Of a stretch of 64,000 nt of DNA, positions 61,463 through 64,000 are shown one piece after another. Numbering within the stretch: the first letter of the stretch is position 1; every line of letters begins with the position of its first letter. The stretch lies in assembly GCF_011393025.1 (NCBI RefSeq), contig NZ_JAAOEO010000001.1:1-64000 (forward strand). Reading direction: 5' to 3'. Both the position numbers and the translations under genes were made by a program. The DNA comes from Neobacillus terrae. Its GTDB lineage: Bacteria > Bacillota > Bacilli > Bacillales > Cytobacillaceae. The notes under the pieces are model-generated. The model saw nothing but the letters and a program-made list of their open reading frames with translations, was not told the origin of the DNA and did not search any database.

Positions 61463-63106
61463 ATGAAAGATGTAAAATGCGAATGCGGCCATGTTAATCC
61501 TCATGGTACCGTATTATGCGAAGCATGCGGGAAGGTGCTGGATGAGCAGGAAAAAGATAAAAATCTCCTGGATATGCGGTATGAAGGAAGTGCGCGGCGG
61601 TCAATAACTTACAACAAAACAATCATTGATAAAATATGGAACTTCTTTTCATCTGTTAAAGTAGGAGTCTGGCTGATAATAGTTACCCTGATTGCATCAG
61701 CCATAGGGACCATTCTACCTCAGGAAATGTATATTCCTCCCGTAATGCCGGCAGAGCAATATTATCAGGATCAATATGGCTGGTTTGGAAAGCTTTATTA
61801 CCAGCTGGGCTTTCATAATTTATTTAGCTCATGGTGGTATCTGGTCCTTATTGCATCCATTGGTGTATCACTTGTCATTTGCAGTCTTGACAGGGTAATA
61901 CCGTTATACAAAGCCCTGAAGGCTCAGCGAGTAACCAGGCATGAAGGGTTTCTGAAAAGACAGAGGGTTTTCGGAATTACTAAAAATGCTCAGACAGCTG
62001 CGACTCTTCCTCTTTTAAAACAAAAGCTTGAAGCAAAACGTTATCATGTCAGAGAAGAAAATGGCGATCTCCTCGCAGAAAAGAACCGTTTTTCTCGCTG
62101 GGGCCCATATATAAATCATATTGGACTTATTATCTTTTTAATTGGTGCGATGCTTCGTTTTATCCCAGGTATGTACGTGGATAAGGTTCTATGGGTACGT
62201 GAAGGGGAAACAAAAGTTGTTCCTGAAACAAATGGGAAGTATTATATAACCAACAATAAATTTATTCTACAAATCTATGATAAAAATAAGGATGATCAGG
62301 TTTTCGGTGAAGCGATTGAACGGGCAGGCAATATACCGAAAAATTATCAGTCAAATGTCACTCTTTATAAAGCAGAGGGAAATACAGTGGCAGGAGAAAA
62401 GCCAAAGCTGAAAAAACTTAAGGATTTTGGCATCCGTGTAAATGAGCCGTTAACCTTTGAAGGGTTTTCTCTGTATCAGGTGGACTATAAATTAAACGAG
62501 CTGAACAAAATGTCCTTTGCTCTAACTGATAAGGCTACAGGTAAATCATTCGGGGACCTAACCGTAAATCTTAATAATCCTGATACAAAATATAATCTAG
62601 GGAAGGGATATTCAGTTGAACTTCTCAGTTACTTCCCTGACTTTGAGTTTGGAAAAGATGGGGAGCCGACAACTAAATCCCGAATACCTAACAATCCAGC
62701 TTTTGTCTTTAAAATGAGAACGCCTGACAAACCGAAAGGTGAAACAAGCTTTGTTGCAATAAAACAGACTATTGAGCCTTTTGGAAACAACAAATATAAA
62801 CTGAAATTCAGAGGGATCGCAACAAATAATGTTTCCGGTCTAACCGTTCGAAAAGACAATACTCTTTGGGCTATCATTCTTGGCGGAATAATCTTTATGA
62901 TTGGTGTAATCCAGGGGATGTACTGGAACCACCGAAGAATTTGGATACAGAACAAAAGTGGGGAAGTATGGGTAGCAGCCCATACAAATAAAAACTGGTA
63001 TGGAATAAAACGTGAGATAGAGGCTGTTTTGGCGGATACTGGTTTGCAGATGCCTTACGATCAGCTTCAAAGACAACAAAATGAAATAGAGAAGGAGGAA
63101 GCCTGA
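61463..63106 (+). CDS. resB: Cytochrome c biogenesis protein ResB
   Basis: The 547-residue ResB/Ccs1 protein has hydrophobic segments near 65–85, 125–145, 215–232 and 475–495, and a large extracellular domain before the last one. With ResC it moves haem across the membrane and attaches it to cytochrome c. The first 25 residues form a four-Cys zinc ribbon (C6, C8, C19, C22) ahead of the usual family start. The ATG is preceded by TGAGGAGTTTTAATC. ResC follows directly. Confidence 0.93.
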   Translation: MKDVKCECGHVNPHGTVLCEACGKVLDEQEKDKNLLDMRYEGSARRSITYNKTIIDKIWNFFSSVKVGVWLIIVTLIASAIGTILPQEMYIPPVMPAEQYYQDQYGWFGKLYYQLGFHNLFSSWWYLVLIASIGVSLVICSLDRVIPLYKALKAQRVTRHEGFLKRQRVFGITKNAQTAATLPLLKQKLEAKRYHVREENGDLLAEKNRFSRWGPYINHIGLIIFLIGAMLRFIPGMYVDKVLWVREGETKVVPETNGKYYITNNKFILQIYDKNKDDQVFGEAIERAGNIPKNYQSNVTLYKAEGNTVAGEKPKLKKLKDFGIRVNEPLTFEGFSLYQVDYKLNELNKMSFALTDKATGKSFGDLTVNLNNPDTKYNLGKGYSVELLSYFPDFEFGKDGEPTTKSRIPNNPAFVFKMRTPDKPKGETSFVAIKQTIEPFGNNKYKLKFRGIATNNVSGLTVRKDNTLWAIILGGIIFMIGVIQGMYWNHRRIWIQNKSGEVWVAAHTNKNWYGIKREIEAVLADTGLQMPYDQLQRQQNEIEKEEA

Positions 63107-64000
63107 TTGGTATCACTCAGCAGTAATCTATTGTTAATTGCCTTTATTCTTTATTTATGTGCAACGCTATTTTTTGGGGGAGCCATTAATTCAAAAAAAG
63201 GTCAGGTAGAAAAAACGAATATTAACAAATGGGGCGGAATCGCTGTTATTCTTACAGTTGCCGGTTTTATTTCACAATTAGGATTCTTTATCCTCAGGTG
63301 GATTGCCTCCGGCCATGCGCCTGTCAGTAATATGTTTGAATTCACAACTTTCTTTGGAATGGCATTAGTTGGTGCGTTCCTGATTATTTTTGCGATATAT
63401 CGAACAGCTCTTCTTGGATTGTTTACTATGCCGGTTGCGGTTCTTGTAATTGCTTATGCAAGTATGTTCCCTAGGGATATTACACCACTGATACCTGCAT
63501 TAAAGAGCTACTGGCTTTATATCCATGTTACTACTGCTGCAATTGGGGAAGGGATTCTTGCCGTCAGCTTTGCTGCAGGCTTAATTTACCTAGTTAAGAT
63601 GATTGATCAGAACCGTGCAAGCAAGAGAACCTTTTGGCTGGAAGTTGTAATGTTTGGTTTAATAACAACCCTGGGATTTGTATTCGTTTCAAGTGCCTTT
63701 TCACTTGCCGACTACCACGAAAAGTTCAATTGGGTCGATAAAAACAATAATCCTGCAGAAGTCGAATACACTATGCCTGCCCTTACTGGTCCTCATAAAG
63801 GAGAGCTTTTGACGAAAGGTGCTTTTGAACCTATTCTTGAGGTTCCTGCCCTTATTAACGCAAAAAAATTAAATACTGTTATCTGGTCCTTTGGCGGGGG
63901 TGTAGTACTATATGGCCTGCTCCGATTGATTTTGAGGAAGAGAGTAGCCGCTTCATTAAAACCTTTTGTAAAAAATATTAATACTGATCTCGTAGATGAA
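63107..64000 (+). CDS. resC: Cytochrome c biogenesis protein ResC (5' part, cut by window end)
   Basis: The frame opens with TTG at 63107, directly after the resB stop, with AAGGAGGAAGCC as binding site, and stays open to the last base. The 298 visible residues contain about six membrane helices. The CcsA-type features [11 protein letters not shown] and [20 protein letters not shown] are present, with the haem-ligand His. The tryptophan-rich WWD motif would lie past the window. It forms the haem-channel complex with ResB. Confidence 0.9.
   Translation, partial: MVSLSSNLLLIAFILYLCATLFFGGAINSKKGQVEKTNINKWGGIAVILTVAGFISQLGFFILRWIASGHAPVSNMFEFTTFFGMALVGAFLIIFAIYRTALLGLFTMPVAVLVIAYASMFPRDITPLIPALKSYWLYIHVTTAAIGEGILAVSFAAGLIYLVKMIDQNRASKRTFWLEVVMFGLITTLGFVFVSSAFSLADYHEKFNWVDKNNNPAEVEYTMPALTGPHKGELLTKGAFEPILEVPALINAKKLNTVIWSFGGGVVLYGLLRLILRKRVAASLKPFVKNINTDLVDE

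Overview
The window looks like a chromosomal segment of a low-to-moderate GC, endospore-forming Firmicute of the family Bacillaceae. Ribosome binding sites are purine-rich (AGGAGG-type), many genes start with TTG or GTG, and intrinsic terminators are frequent. From about 19.7 kb onward the gene order follows the Bacillus subtilis yqjQ–yqjW–yqk–nudF–spoIIM–fur–xerD–deoB–dacF–spoIIA–spoVA–lysA–ribT–scpAB–dacB–spmAB–rluB–resABC stretch. The exact genus cannot be fixed from sequence alone.

The window has two parts. Positions 1 to about 19.7 kb are an AT-rich accessory region. It holds a small membrane protein, an Mrr-like PD-(D/E)XK nuclease, and a Tn3-family transposon (2967–8562). The transposon has 38-bp inverted repeats, a GAATT target duplication and two passengers, a DJ-1/PfpI protein and a WYL regulator. 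Next come the wreck of a type I restriction locus (an HsdR C-terminal piece joined to a truncated histidine phosphatase, plus a frameshifted HExxH metalloprotease) and a complete YqjQ-like short-chain dehydrogenase. A cluster of poorly known genes follows: a membrane protein, a soluble Hanks-type kinase, an AlbA_2/Schlafen-like protein, an overlapping two-gene operon of unknown function, and a zinc-ribbon/SEC-C protein. This mix resembles a defence island. It ends inside the 3' part of the native yqjQ gene, at about 19.72 kb.

Positions 19.7–35.4 kb hold housekeeping and accessory metabolism. There is a decayed NUDIX gene, an MFS transporter, yqzH, the LexA-boxed translesion polymerase gene yqjW with yqjX, a CDGSH protein, yqkB and yqkD. 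A ketone-body/acetoacetate module comes next (HMG-CoA lyase, thiolase, CoA-transferase A and B), then yqkE, a GrpB protein, yqkF, the FtsZ inhibitor gene mciZ, nudF overlapping an EndoQ-like gene (yqxK), and a GNAT acetyltransferase.

Positions 35.5–49.6 kb are rich in sporulation genes: spoIIM, fur, yqzK, xerD, deoB–punA–pdp (nucleoside catabolism), dacF, spoIIAA–spoIIAB–sigF behind a SigH-type promoter, spoVAA–spoVAB–spoVAE–spoVAF (with spoVAC, AD and AEb absent from this locus), and lysA.

Positions 49.9–64 kb hold ypuA, ribT, ypuF, scpA–scpB, ypuI, a long superoxide dismutase, dacB–spmA–spmB, rluB, resA, resB and the 5' part of resC, which runs off the end. Several short genes are easily missed: mciZ, two YjcZ-type sporulation peptides, a 42-aa protein and a 30-aa membrane peptide. 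Dispersed and tandem non-coding repeats fill most of the long intergenic gaps.
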